Source: Cyanothece sp. UBA12306 (GTDB lineage: Bacteria > Cyanobacteriota > Cyanobacteriia > Cyanobacteriales > Microcystaceae). From it: a stretch of DNA of 11,456 nucleotides. Of this stretch, positions 1 through 6,759 are shown piece after piece. Every line of letters starts with the position of its first letter. Within the stretch, counting starts at the first letter, position 1. The DNA lies in contig DLXW01000085.1 in assembly GCA_003448685.1 (NCBI GenBank), positions 1 through 11,456 on the forward strand, read 5' to 3'. The translations under genes and the position numbers were made by a program. The notes beneath the pieces are model-generated. The model searched no databases. It saw only the letters and a program-made list of their open reading frames with translations, and was not told the origin of the DNA.

Positions 1-1945
1 ATCCCAAATGGGTTCTATAGACTTGCAAATCCGACTCAGCCAGAGGAATTTGAAATTGATGACCTGACATCACCCGCCGGGGAACTCCATTAACGGTAAT
101 GCCCACAATTTTGATGCGCCCTGGTGGAAAGTAGTCAGGGAGAACATTAATTGAACGCTGTTGACTATTGGCAGGAATATGGAAATAGAGACAGAAGTTT
201 TCATCTCCTTCTGGCTTCAATTCCACTAAGGAGCGAATATATAAATGGGCCAGATAGTTTAATTCAAAGGAATGGTAGCCGGCGATGGCATGGGTTCCTT
301 TTTGTCCATAGTTACCGCTAATCACCGGTACTCCACTTTCGGTCACTCGGAAGAAAACCCCTCGATTCTCCCGATCTAAGAAAAACAAATTCCAAAAAGC
401 CATCATTTCCCTAGCGGCTTTGAGATACTCGGGATCGTTTGTTTGTCCATAGAGAATCAAATAGGCTAAAATTCCCTGTTCTTGTTGCCAAAAGTCTTTG
501 GTGCTGCCCCAGGCAAACTGAAATGTCATTCCATTGCCAGGATGTCTTTCGACTGCATCAAAACATCCTCCCCTGACAGGATCTAAGCCATACTTGAGCA
601 TTTTATCTCCTAGGGTCGTGGCGATCTCTAGGGCTTTATCCGCATCCTCTTGATTTCCTGTGGATAGATAGTAATTGGCTACACGGATCAGATTCCATAC
701 TATCTTCAAGTTGTGGCCGACAATGGCTCGGTTTTGTTGCCAACCCCAATCCTGTTCTATACTCCAGTTGGCTTTGAATCGCTCATTGACATAGGGATTA
801 TTGTTATCAGGGAAATACTTAATAATATTCTGGGTACACGAATCAAGCATTTCTCGACAAGTCTGAACAAATTGCTTTAACTCTGGCTCTGATTCCCTCC
901 CTAGGGGTAAAGGATCAAGGGCTAACAATAAATTAAGCAGATAAGCGGGGATATGGTCCCCAATCGAGTTCCAATTCTTGCGGGATTGATTGTTTCCTAA
1001 GGCCGGACTATCGGGGCGCATCGTGACATAGTCAAGATGGGAAAAATAGCCTCCCTCACCTGGAAAATCTGGATTTTTTGCTTGAGAATCCCAATAAAAA
1101 TCGTTAAATGTCCGTACTGTTCGCCGAATCTCTTCTAATACGTCCGAGTCATTGGTAATTCGGTAATATTGGGTTAGACCAGCTAGGGCGTAAATTTGCT
1201 CATAAAGTGGCATGGTTCCGGCATCGGTGCCGTCTTCTGAGAGTAATTTCCATTCAGTTCCATATTTTTGTCGGCGACGGCCATAAGCCCAAAAGCAATA
1301 TTTGCCATCATGACTTAAACTGCGAAAAGCAGCCCTTTGAAAATCAACTCCGGCGGCGGCGGCGGATAAATATCGCTGATTTCCAGTTAAGAGATAGGCC
1401 GAAGACAGACCATAAATTAAACGAGATAGAGTGGCCATCTCTTGAATCTCGTTATCGGTAGACAAACCAATAATGTTGAGATTGGTGCGATACAGTTCGG
1501 AAAAATCAGCTTCGGTGTAGTTACGGCGATCGCCAAATAAATCATCTAACCATTCATCGGCCATGCGTGAAATCTGATTCAACCACCAGTGGGTTTGTTC
1601 AAATAAGTATTGTGATTTTGGCGTTGTTAGCAAGTGAACGCAAGTTGCGTCAAACTGAGTTTTCTCTCCCTCGATTTGTTGTATTACTTCAACCGCAACT
1701 AAGGTTTTCTCTTGGATATAGGTCTCAAGTTTCTCTGACAAATTTCTTGGTGGGTAACTTGGATCAACAAATCGATCCGTATTGATGCCATCTAAATTAC
1801 TTAATGCACGAAAATCAGTCGTATTCTTGACCTTAATACAATATTCATCTCCTGAACGTGATTGGATTGTAAATTGATGGCTATCGGGTTGTTTATCACA
1901 AACAACTCCCATTATTGTTGTGGCTTGTATAAAGTGCCTGATCAT
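1..1945 (-). CDS. AGE-family epimerase/isomerase-like protein, partial (C-terminus beyond left edge)
   Basis: The minus-strand frame is open from an ATG at 1945 to the window edge (648 codons, no stop). GGAGGA at 1956-1961 gives a strong ribosome binding site 10 nt upstream and fixes the start. Residues 1-110 form a small beta-rich domain absent from classical N-acylglucosamine 2-epimerases (about 390 aa). Residues 115-575 look like the (alpha/alpha)6 barrel of the AGE/cellobiose epimerase family. Family hallmarks in order are PLYEQIYALAG (246-256), GDHIPAYLLNLLLALD (329-344), GHNLKIVWNLIR (410-421), RGGCFDAV (458-465), KDFWQQEQGILAYL (483-496) and GYHSFELNYLAHLY (556-569). H411 and H558 sit where the family places active-site histidines. 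Residues from about 580 begin another beta-rich domain that runs off the edge. The family interconverts C2 epimers or aldose/ketose sugars. The substrate cannot be read from sequence, and a non-catalytic role is possible. Confidence 0.85.
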   Translation of the reverse strand, partial: MIRHFIQATTIMGVVCDKQPDSHQFTIQSRSGDEYCIKVKNTTDFRALSNLDGINTDRFVDPSYPPRNLSEKLETYIQEKTLVAVEVIQQIEGEKTQFDATCVHLLTTPKSQYLFEQTHWWLNQISRMADEWLDDLFGDRRNYTEADFSELYRTNLNIIGLSTDNEIQEMATLSRLIYGLSSAYLLTGNQRYLSAAAAGVDFQRAAFRSLSHDGKYCFWAYGRRRQKYGTEWKLLSEDGTDAGTMPLYEQIYALAGLTQYYRITNDSDVLEEIRRTVRTFNDFYWDSQAKNPDFPGEGGYFSHLDYVTMRPDSPALGNNQSRKNWNSIGDHIPAYLLNLLLALDPLPLGRESEPELKQFVQTCREMLDSCTQNIIKYFPDNNNPYVNERFKANWSIEQDWGWQQNRAIVGHNLKIVWNLIRVANYYLSTGNQEDADKALEIATTLGDKMLKYGLDPVRGGCFDAVERHPGNGMTFQFAWGSTKDFWQQEQGILAYLILYGQTNDPEYLKAAREMMAFWNLFFLDRENRGVFFRVTESGVPVISGNYGQKGTHAIAGYHSFELNYLAHLYIRSLVELKPEGDENFCLYFHIPANSQQRSINVLPDYFPPGRIKIVGITVNGVPRRVMSGHQFQIPLAESDLQVYRTHLG

Positions 1946-1955
1946 TTCACTAATT

Positions 1956-1961
1956 TCCTCC
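1956..1961 (-). promoter_or_regulatory. Shine-Dalgarno site of the AGE-family gene
   Basis: The plus strand reads TCCTCC, so the transcript carries GGAGGA 10 nt before the ATG at 1945. It favours this ATG over the out-of-frame GTG at 1950. It is the strongest ribosome binding site in the window. Confidence 0.75.
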
Positions 1962-2128
1962 GTGGAGACCCCTGCTATAATCACTGCCGATAGCTCTAAG
2001 TGCTACTTCGTATCAATGAACGTTTAGCGGGGGAGGATATTGAGAACTCACTTAAGCAGTATTCTTACTTACCCATTTTACGACGAATAAGATAAGACAT
2101 TTTTTGTGCGTAATATAAATTTACTCGG

Positions 2129-2305
2129 CTCACGGGGTAAAAACTAGACTCAAGTTGAGATAGGGGTTAGGTTTTAGAAGTTGGGGATAAATTATTAAAA
2201 ATTTTTGTTGATGACAACGAGTTAATCTTTTGTAACCCGATCAGATAGAATGGGGGATTTTCCCTAACCCCTGTCTTCACTTTAACCTCTTTGTCACCCC
2301 GTGAG
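2129..2305. repeat. 177-bp MITE-like element with nested inverted repeats
   Basis: The outer arms CTCACGGGGT (2129-2138) and ACCCCGTGAG (2296-2305) are perfect complements. The inner arms AGGGGTTAGG (2162-2171) and CCTAACCCCT (2263-2272) are also perfect. Both pairs are centred on position 2217, so they belong to one structure with imperfect arms of about 43 nt. The core is AT-rich and codes for nothing. This fits a miniature inverted-repeat transposable element or its relic. No target-site duplication is evident at the edges. It lies upstream of the AGE-family gene and could also fold in RNA. Confidence 0.55.
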
Positions 2306-2314
2306 TTTAGGAAA

Positions 2315-2332
2315 TCTCGTATCTCATCGAGA
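2315..2332 (-). terminator. Weak hairpin after the ABA4-like gene
   Basis: TCTCG and CGAGA form a 5-bp stem with an 8-nt loop, 21 nt past the stop codon of the ABA4-like gene. On the minus strand only TTT follows the stem, so it would be a poor intrinsic terminator. Confidence 0.2.
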
Positions 2333-2353
2333 AATCGAAACTTAGTTTAATAT

Positions 2354-2812
2354 TTAAGTCGAAGCAGCATTAACATCAGATGGTTCGGTTTGAGAACTTT
2401 TATTCATAATCCAAGTTGTAATAATATGAGAAAGTAATCCGAGGGGCCCAGCAAAAAGACAAAGTATCAAAGAATGAACAGTCCAAACCCCCGTTTTTTG
2501 TCCTGCTAAATAAATATAGCGACCCACAAAAAAATCTAATACAATAAAATGAATCCATCCTGTTAAAGCTATTTTTTCTTGACTAAAAAGCTGAGCAATT
2601 ACCGAGAGAGTTGGATTAGAAAAAGCTGCCGCTGATTCAGGATCTAAAGTAAAAATAAATAGGGATAAATACAAAATTGCCAAAGGTACGAAAGGTAGGT
2701 AAGAATTAATTACTTTTTGAGTGACTCCCCACTTTGGCAAAATAATCATCATTAACCAAAATGGCAAAACAAAAAGATTAGCACCATTGAACAATAAATC
2801 AAGATCAAGCAT
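2354..2812 (-). CDS. ABA4-like family membrane protein (DUF4281)
   Basis: The 152-residue protein has four predicted membrane helices at about 7-26, 37-56, 81-103 and 108-135. It shows family hallmarks: ANLFVLPFWLMMIILP near the N-terminus, WIHFIVLDFFVGRYIYL in helix 3, and FAGPLGLLSHIIT in helix 4. The plant member ABA4 is needed for neoxanthin formation in the chloroplast. Cyanobacterial homologues lack an assigned reaction and neoxanthin is generally absent, so the substrate here is unknown. The C-terminal 20 residues are polar. No clear Shine-Dalgarno precedes the ATG, but a sigma70-type promoter lies about 45 nt upstream. It is divergent from the NfeD/SPFH pair and appears monocistronic. 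Family assignment is confident; function is not. Confidence 0.85.
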   Translation of the reverse strand: MLDLDLLFNGANLFVLPFWLMMIILPKWGVTQKVINSYLPFVPLAILYLSLFIFTLDPESAAAFSNPTLSVIAQLFSQEKIALTGWIHFIVLDFFVGRYIYLAGQKTGVWTVHSLILCLFAGPLGLLSHIITTWIMNKSSQTEPSDVNAAST

Positions 2813-2856
2813 GGTTAAATTGAATTGAGAGATTTTTAGATAATTAAAGTCACTTT

Positions 2857-2886
2857 ACTATAAAACATTAATCCTTAAGATGTAAA
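2857..2886 (-). promoter_or_regulatory. Putative sigma70-type promoter of the ABA4-like gene
   Basis: Read on the minus strand, TTTACA (2881-2886, five of six matches to TTGACA) is followed after 18 nt by TATAGT (2857-2862, five of six matches to TATAAT). Initiation near 2850 would leave a leader of about 38 nt before the ATG at 2812. Confidence 0.45.
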
Positions 2887-3074
2887 CAGTAACACAAATT
2901 TTTCATGGTTACAAGCAACACTTGTCCCGACTTGATCGCAGTATACTTAGGTTAGTTATTTAACAAGTTTAATTCACCAAAATTGAGGACAATCATCGAA
3001 AAAAGAGCTATCATAGAAGAAAAGGGATTGTTGCCTATCTAGTCTAAACTTTGATAACTTTTAACTCTCTTGTG

Positions 3075-3518
3075 ATGCTTAGTCCATCCTTACTTTGGTT
3101 AATTGCAGGGGCTATCCTCTGTTTCATGGAAGTATTGTTTCCCGTAGCCTTCGTTGCCTTTATGATGGGTCTTAGTGCCATTATTGTAGCCGCGATCTCC
3201 TTGGTTATTCCTTATTTTCCTTTGCAGGTTATCTTTTGGTTAAGCTTATCTACGATAAGTATCATAGGATCTAGGCGATTATTGGCGAGGAAAGCTATGT
3301 TAGCCTCTAATTTAGGAGACGATAACGAGGGAGAAACCTTAACACAAATAAGTCCAGGAAAAACAGGGCGAGTTATCTATGAAGGTAACTCTTGGCCAGC
3401 AAAATGTGCTGATGATCAATTATCTATTAACCCCCATCAAAGGGTTTATATTGTTGGACGAAAAGGTAATATTTTGATTGTTTTACCCGAATTTATTGCT
3501 CAATCTGGAAACAATTGA
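3075..3518 (+). CDS. NfeD-like membrane protein, SPFH partner
   Basis: From the ATG at 3075 the product is 147 residues, the short NfeD type without the protease domain. Three hydrophobic segments lie at about 4-22, 24-46 and 48-66. A basic loop (SRRLLARK) follows, then a C-terminal beta-barrel (OB-like) domain from GKTGRVIYEG to GNILIVLP. NfeD proteins are encoded next to slipin/stomatin proteins across prokaryotes and are thought to act with them in membrane microdomains; the adjacent SPFH gene 36 nt downstream fits. A TTG at 3051 would add eight residues, but the ATG starts directly with the typical MLSPSLLW-like N-terminus. Neither start has a good ribosome binding site. The TATACT at 2942-2947 may be its -10 box, but I find no well-spaced -35. 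Confidence 0.85.
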   Translation: MLSPSLLWLIAGAILCFMEVLFPVAFVAFMMGLSAIIVAAISLVIPYFPLQVIFWLSLSTISIIGSRRLLARKAMLASNLGDDNEGETLTQISPGKTGRVIYEGNSWPAKCADDQLSINPHQRVYIVGRKGNILIVLPEFIAQSGNN

Positions 3519-3542
3519 TATTCTTGAGTTTGCACAATTATT

Positions 3543-3548
3543 AAGAGG
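3543..3548 (+). promoter_or_regulatory. Shine-Dalgarno site of the SPFH gene
   Basis: AAGAGG lies 6 nt before the ATG at 3555. It supports that start and translation of the SPFH gene as the second cistron after nfeD. Confidence 0.6.
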
Positions 3549-3554
3549 TTTAAT

Positions 3555-4256
3555 ATGAATCCTTTTATTTTAATCTTATTAGCTCTTGGCGGTTCAGCCT
3601 TGTTTGGTTCGGTTAAAATTGTTAATGAAAAGAATGAATATGTAGTAGAAAGATTGGGAAGCTTCAACCAAAAATTGAACCCAGGACTAAATTTTATCTT
3701 TCCTTTCATTGATAAAGTTGTTTTTAAGGAAACTATCCGCGAAAAAGTCTTAGATATTCCTCCCCAATCTTGTATTACCAAAGATAATGTCTCCATTACC
3801 GTTGATGCAGTGGTTTATTGGCGCATTATGGATATGTATAAAGCCTACTACAAAGTAGAAAATCTCCAATCAGCAATGGTTAATTTAGTATTAACTCAAA
3901 TTCGCTCAGAAATTGGGAAATTAGAACTCGATCAAACCTTTACAGCTAGAACAGAAATCAACGAAATTTTACTGCGGGAATTAGATATTTCCACAGACCC
4001 TTGGGGTGTTAAAGTAACCCGTGTGGAATTACGTGATATTATGCCTTCCAAAGCGGTGCAAGATTCCATGGAACTACAAATGGCAGCAGAACGAAAAAAA
4101 AGAGCAGCTATTTTAAATTCTGAAGGGGAAAGAGACTCCGCTATCAATTCAGCCCAAGGACGGGCGCAAGCGAGGGTTCTAGATGCCGAAGCCATGAAAA
4201 AAGCAGATATCCTCAAAGCAGAAGCACAAAGACAACAACAAATATTGAAAGCCTAA
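3555..4256 (+). CDS. Stomatin/slipin-like SPFH protein, truncated by an in-frame stop
   Basis: The product as read is 233 residues. Residues 1-19 form an N-terminal membrane anchor. An SPFH/band 7 domain follows with typical stretches such as [36 protein letters not shown], and [17 protein letters not shown] charged Ala/Glu/Lys/Gln-rich coiled coil starts near 175. SPFH proteins oligomerise on the membrane through these parts. The frame ends at TAA (4254-4256) inside the coiled coil, and the same frame stays open to 4523, giving 322 codons in total including the TAA. That matches the roughly 320-residue length of cyanobacterial stomatin homologues such as Synechocystis Slr1128 (from memory). 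The TAA is one base from CAA or GAA, either of which would suit the heptad region. It is a nonsense mutation, a sequencing error, or less likely a recoded stop. Confidence 0.85.
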   Translation: MNPFILILLALGGSALFGSVKIVNEKNEYVVERLGSFNQKLNPGLNFIFPFIDKVVFKETIREKVLDIPPQSCITKDNVSITVDAVVYWRIMDMYKAYYKVENLQSAMVNLVLTQIRSEIGKLELDQTFTARTEINEILLRELDISTDPWGVKVTRVELRDIMPSKAVQDSMELQMAAERKKRAAILNSEGERDSAINSAQGRAQARVLDAEAMKKADILKAEAQRQQQILKA

Positions 4257-4523
4257 GCAACCGCTCAAGCTTTAGATATTCTCTCAGAAAAATTAAACAG
4301 AGATCCCCATGCTCGTGAAGCCCTCCAATTTCTTCTGGCACAAAACTATTTAGAAATGGGAATTAGTATCGGTAATAGTGAAAGTAGTAAAGTAATGTTT
4401 ATGGACCCTCGCAATATAGTTGCTACCCTAGAAGGAGTTCGTTCAGTAGTAGGCAATCAACCCAATGAATACGAAGATTTAGCCAAACAGTTAGACAAAA
4501 TCGATCATCATTCTGCTGAATAA
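4257..4523 (+). pseudogene. C-terminal remnant of the SPFH gene after the in-frame stop
   Basis: These 88 codons plus TAA continue the SPFH frame without a shift. The translation begins [13 protein letters not shown], continues with [16 protein letters not shown], and ends with the conserved tail [22 protein letters not shown]. All of this is normal C-terminal sequence of stomatin-like proteins, so it was recently part of one gene with 3555-4256. There is no ribosome binding site or good start codon just after the stop; the nearest in-frame ATG is in YLEMG. Independent translation is unlikely. The absence of further lesions argues that the stop is very young or an error. Confidence 0.8.
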
Positions 4524-4552
4524 TTTTTAGGAGTGGGAATTAAGAATCAAAC

Positions 4553-4650
4553 GGGAGCATCCCATTTTCGCAACTTAACCGTTTCAGTATGACTGAAAAC
4601 CTTGCCTGTGGTGATTTTGAGTGATGGAATTACGAAAATGGAATGCTTCC
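4553..4650. repeat. Imperfect inverted repeat between convergent genes, possible bidirectional terminator
   Basis: The left arm 4553-4570 (GGGAGCATCCCATTTTCG) pairs with the right arm 4633-4650, matching at 16 of 18 positions. Each arm contains its own short palindrome, GGGA-GCA-TCCC on the left and GGAA-TGC-TTCC on the right. An inner perfect hairpin, TTTCAGT-ATG-ACTGAAA, sits at 4582-4598. The element lies between the 3' ends of the SPFH gene and rbcR, where a structured transcript end would suit both. No long T-tract follows either arm, so a mobile-repeat relic is equally plausible. Confidence 0.5.
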
Positions 4651-4700
4651 AATCAAACATTAATATATAGTTATTTTATTGTTAATTGCAACTGAATAAT

Positions 4701-5693
4701 CTATTGATTAATAACTATTTCTTTGATCTCATTGGCAGTTGTACTTGAAGAATCTAAATCTAAAGCTTTTTGGTAAGTAGAAAATTCGGGTAAAATTTCC
4801 TTAATAAAAGCTTCCGCAGCCTTGGAACGATAACGAGTTGGGTTCATAATCACAGATAGAGTTCGTCTAACTTCCACTTCTTTCATTCGGGCAACATGAA
4901 GTCCTCCCATCTGTAATTCTTTTTCAATTGCTGTTACTGAAACAAAAGCCGCCCCTAATCCTGCTTGAACGGCATTTTTAATTGCTTCAATAGAGTTAAG
5001 TTCCATCTCTATTTTTAGACGTTTAGTATCAATATCACAGCGAGTCAATACTTTATCAATCACTTTACGAATAGTTGATTGAGAATCAAGACTAATAAAA
5101 TTAAGACGGTATAAATCCTCTTTTTGAATCATTTCTACCTTAGCCAAAGGGTGAAAAACCGGTAAAATTAAGGCTAATTCATCTTCAGCATAGGGCAAGA
5201 TGTTTAAAGTATCTCGGAGTTCCCCAGGAACTTCGCCCCCAATAATAGCTAAATCGACCTGTCCGTTCGCTACTCCCCAAGAAGTACGTCTTGTCGAATG
5301 TACCTGGAGTTGTACCGAAACATCGGGATATTTTTGATGAAATAAACCAATCATACGGGGTAAAAGATAGGTTCCCGTAGTTTGGGATGCCCCTACAATC
5401 AAAGTTCCCCCTTGAAGATTTTGTAAATCCTCGATCGCCCGACAAGTTTCTTGACAAAGGGTAAGAACTTTTTCCCCATAGGACAACAGTAAATGTCCAG
5501 CTTCGGTCAATTGGGCCTTACGTCCACCCCGATCAAACAAAGGAACATTAAGTTGTTTTTCCAAGTTTTGTACTTGGAGGCTTACTGCTGGTTGAGAAAC
5601 ATAAAGGGTATCAGCTGCCCTCTTAAAACTCCCTTCAGCCGCGATCGCTTTAAGGATACGGAGTTGGTCTAAGGTAAAAGGAATATCTGTCAT
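4701..5693 (-). CDS. rbcR: RbcR/Ycf30, LysR-type regulator of Rubisco genes
   Basis: The protein is 330 residues from the ATG at 5693. It has an N-terminal winged helix-turn-helix ([20 protein letters not shown], then [17 protein letters not shown]) and a LysR effector-binding domain from about residue 90. Stretches such as [40 protein letters not shown], and [26 protein letters not shown] match, from memory, RbcR of cyanobacteria and Ycf30 of red-lineage plastids closely. That distinguishes it from the paralogues NdhR/CcmR and CmpR. RbcR binds DNA in the cytoplasm and regulates rbcLXS and other carbon-fixation genes. The frame can be extended 45 codons to 5828, but that stretch is unlike the family, which begins with an [16 protein letters not shown] sequence. 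The gene is divergent from the NnrU-like gene, and an RbcR-type box lies 246 bp upstream of its start. Confidence 0.9.
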   Translation of the reverse strand: MTDIPFTLDQLRILKAIAAEGSFKRAADTLYVSQPAVSLQVQNLEKQLNVPLFDRGGRKAQLTEAGHLLLSYGEKVLTLCQETCRAIEDLQNLQGGTLIVGASQTTGTYLLPRMIGLFHQKYPDVSVQLQVHSTRRTSWGVANGQVDLAIIGGEVPGELRDTLNILPYAEDELALILPVFHPLAKVEMIQKEDLYRLNFISLDSQSTIRKVIDKVLTRCDIDTKRLKIEMELNSIEAIKNAVQAGLGAAFVSVTAIEKELQMGGLHVARMKEVEVRRTLSVIMNPTRYRSKAAEAFIKEILPEFSTYQKALDLDSSSTTANEIKEIVINQ

Positions 5694-5938
5694 AATTTTC
5701 TCAAAAAATGTGTAAGGAGTCCGTACCAAAGGCAATATTACCATCGAAGATGAATGGATATACCGAGGCGGGCCAGGCAAAAGGCAAAAGTTGGCGAAAA
5801 TAAGCTTTGTTCCTTTTACCCATCTCAAAGACCTAGAAAAACCTCAATGGGTAGCACTATATTTTGTTGCTTCTGCCAATGACAGTAACACAACACGGGT
5901 ATCATATTATTTTACGATAGTTTAATTGTGATCAAAAT

Positions 5939-5953
5939 ATTAGTGTTATTAAT
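5939..5953. promoter_or_regulatory. Putative RbcR binding site
   Basis: The sequence ATTAG-TGTTA-TTAAT fits exactly the motif ATTA(G/A)-N5-(C/T)TAAT reported for cyanobacterial RbcR, as I recall it. It also has the interrupted dyad of LysR-type sites. It lies in the divergent rbcR/NnrU-like intergenic region, 21 nt before the NnrU-like start codon and 246 bp from the rbcR start. Confidence 0.55.
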
Positions 5954-5974
5954 TCAAAAGGAAACACAAAGGGT

Positions 5975-6691
5975 ATGGACGTACCGACCTGGTTAACATC
6001 GAGTCATGGAATAATTTTAGAACTCTTATTGGGGTTTGCCATTGCCCACAGTGGTTTGGCGGCATTGCGCCCTTGGGGAGAGAAGAAAATTGGGGCTAGA
6101 CTCTATCGGGTTGTATTCGCTTTAGTGAGTATACCTTTGGCAGTTATCTTAATTATCTACTTTTTTAATCACCGTTATGATGGACTGATGCTGTGGCAAG
6201 TTCAGGGGGTTCAGGGGGTGAAACCTATTGTTTGGTTATTAAGTGCCATTTCCTTTCTCTTTCTTTATCCAGCCACCTTTAATCTCCTAGAAATTGCGGC
6301 GATCGCCAAACCCCAAGTACACCTCTACGAAACAGGTATTCTCCGCGTCTGTCGCCATCCCCAAATGGTGGGACAGGTGATTTGGTGTGTTGCCCATACT
6401 TTATGGATAGGAACAACTTTTACTTTGGTAACATCTTTGGGATTAATTGCCCACCATCTGTTTGCGGTTTGGCATGGGGACTACCGCCTGAAAAAACGCT
6501 ATGGAGAAGCCTTTACTGAGGTTAAGGAACGAACTTCTATTATTCCATTTTTAGCCATCTTAGATGGTCGCCAAACCCTAAAATTGCAGGAGTTTATCAC
6601 ACCAGCTTATCTAGGGGTTGTGGTATTTATTGGCTTACTGTGGTGGGGACATCCCTGGTTAATGCAAGTTACTGCCCAAGTTCCTTGGTAG
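5975..6691 (+). CDS. NnrU family membrane protein, 15-cis-zeta-carotene isomerase (Z-ISO)-like
   Basis: The 238-residue protein has about five to six hydrophobic segments (12-32, 44-66, 83-107, 130-160, 212-233). It carries NnrU-family signatures: AHSGLAALRPWGE (24-36), a central CRHPQMVGQVIW (126-137), and HHLFAVWHGDYRLKKRYGEAF (160-180). NnrU was named from a denitrification cluster. The plant relative Z-ISO is a heme-containing membrane isomerase acting on 9,15,9'-tri-cis-zeta-carotene, with histidine heme ligands. H25, H128, H141, H160, H161 and H167 are candidates here. Cyanobacteria use the same poly-cis carotene route, so a carotenoid role is reasonable, but I cannot separate Z-ISO from other NnrU proteins by eye. 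The sequence AAAAGGA upstream gives a loosely spaced ribosome binding site. A 9-bp tandem duplication (6200-6217) encodes a VQGVQG stretch. It is convergent with the kinase gene. Confidence 0.8.
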   Translation: MDVPTWLTSSHGIILELLLGFAIAHSGLAALRPWGEKKIGARLYRVVFALVSIPLAVILIIYFFNHRYDGLMLWQVQGVQGVKPIVWLLSAISFLFLYPATFNLLEIAAIAKPQVHLYETGILRVCRHPQMVGQVIWCVAHTLWIGTTFTLVTSLGLIAHHLFAVWHGDYRLKKRYGEAFTEVKERTSIIPFLAILDGRQTLKLQEFITPAYLGVVVFIGLLWWGHPWLMQVTAQVPW

Positions 6692-6759
6692 AAAATTCTA
6701 ATCATTTATGATAGGGCAGTTTTGAAAAAACGAAACGAAAGGGGATGCAGTGTTTAAAA

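Larger units (their letters stand above)
1946..2353. other. 408-bp intergenic region with no gene
   Basis: I see no coding frame here on either strand. The part nearest the AGE-family gene (1946-2128) is its leader and presumably holds its promoter, but no convincing -35/-10 pair is visible on the minus strand. A TATAAT at 1976-1981 faces the wrong way and has no gene ahead of it. The middle (2129-2305) is the symmetric inverted-repeat element listed separately. The last part carries a small hairpin after the ABA4-like gene. Confidence 0.7.

Noticed and set aside
1207..1785. Two plus-strand open frames at 1207-1461 and 1567-1785
   Set aside because: They are antisense to the AGE-family gene, whose minus-strand frame is continuously open and shows family motifs; their translations look like no protein family.
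1976..1981. Perfect TATAAT on the plus strand
   Set aside because: No -35 element lies at a proper distance and no plus-strand gene follows for about 1.1 kb.
2922..2947. TTGTCC and TATACT as a promoter for the NfeD-like gene
   Set aside because: The spacer is only 14 nt; the TATACT may still be a -10 box, but the pair is not convincing.
3500..4216. Minus-strand open frames at 3500-3796 and 3932-4216
   Set aside because: They are antisense shadows of the SPFH gene, with no ribosome binding sites or recognisable domains.
5694..5828. A 45-residue N-terminal extension of RbcR
   Set aside because: The frame is open by chance; the family starts at the ATG at 5693, and the extension overlaps the probable promoter region.
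6692..6759. Terminator between the convergent NnrU-like and kinase genes
   Set aside because: Only ATCAT-TT-ATGAT is visible, and its 2-nt loop is too small for a stable hairpin; no T-tract is associated.
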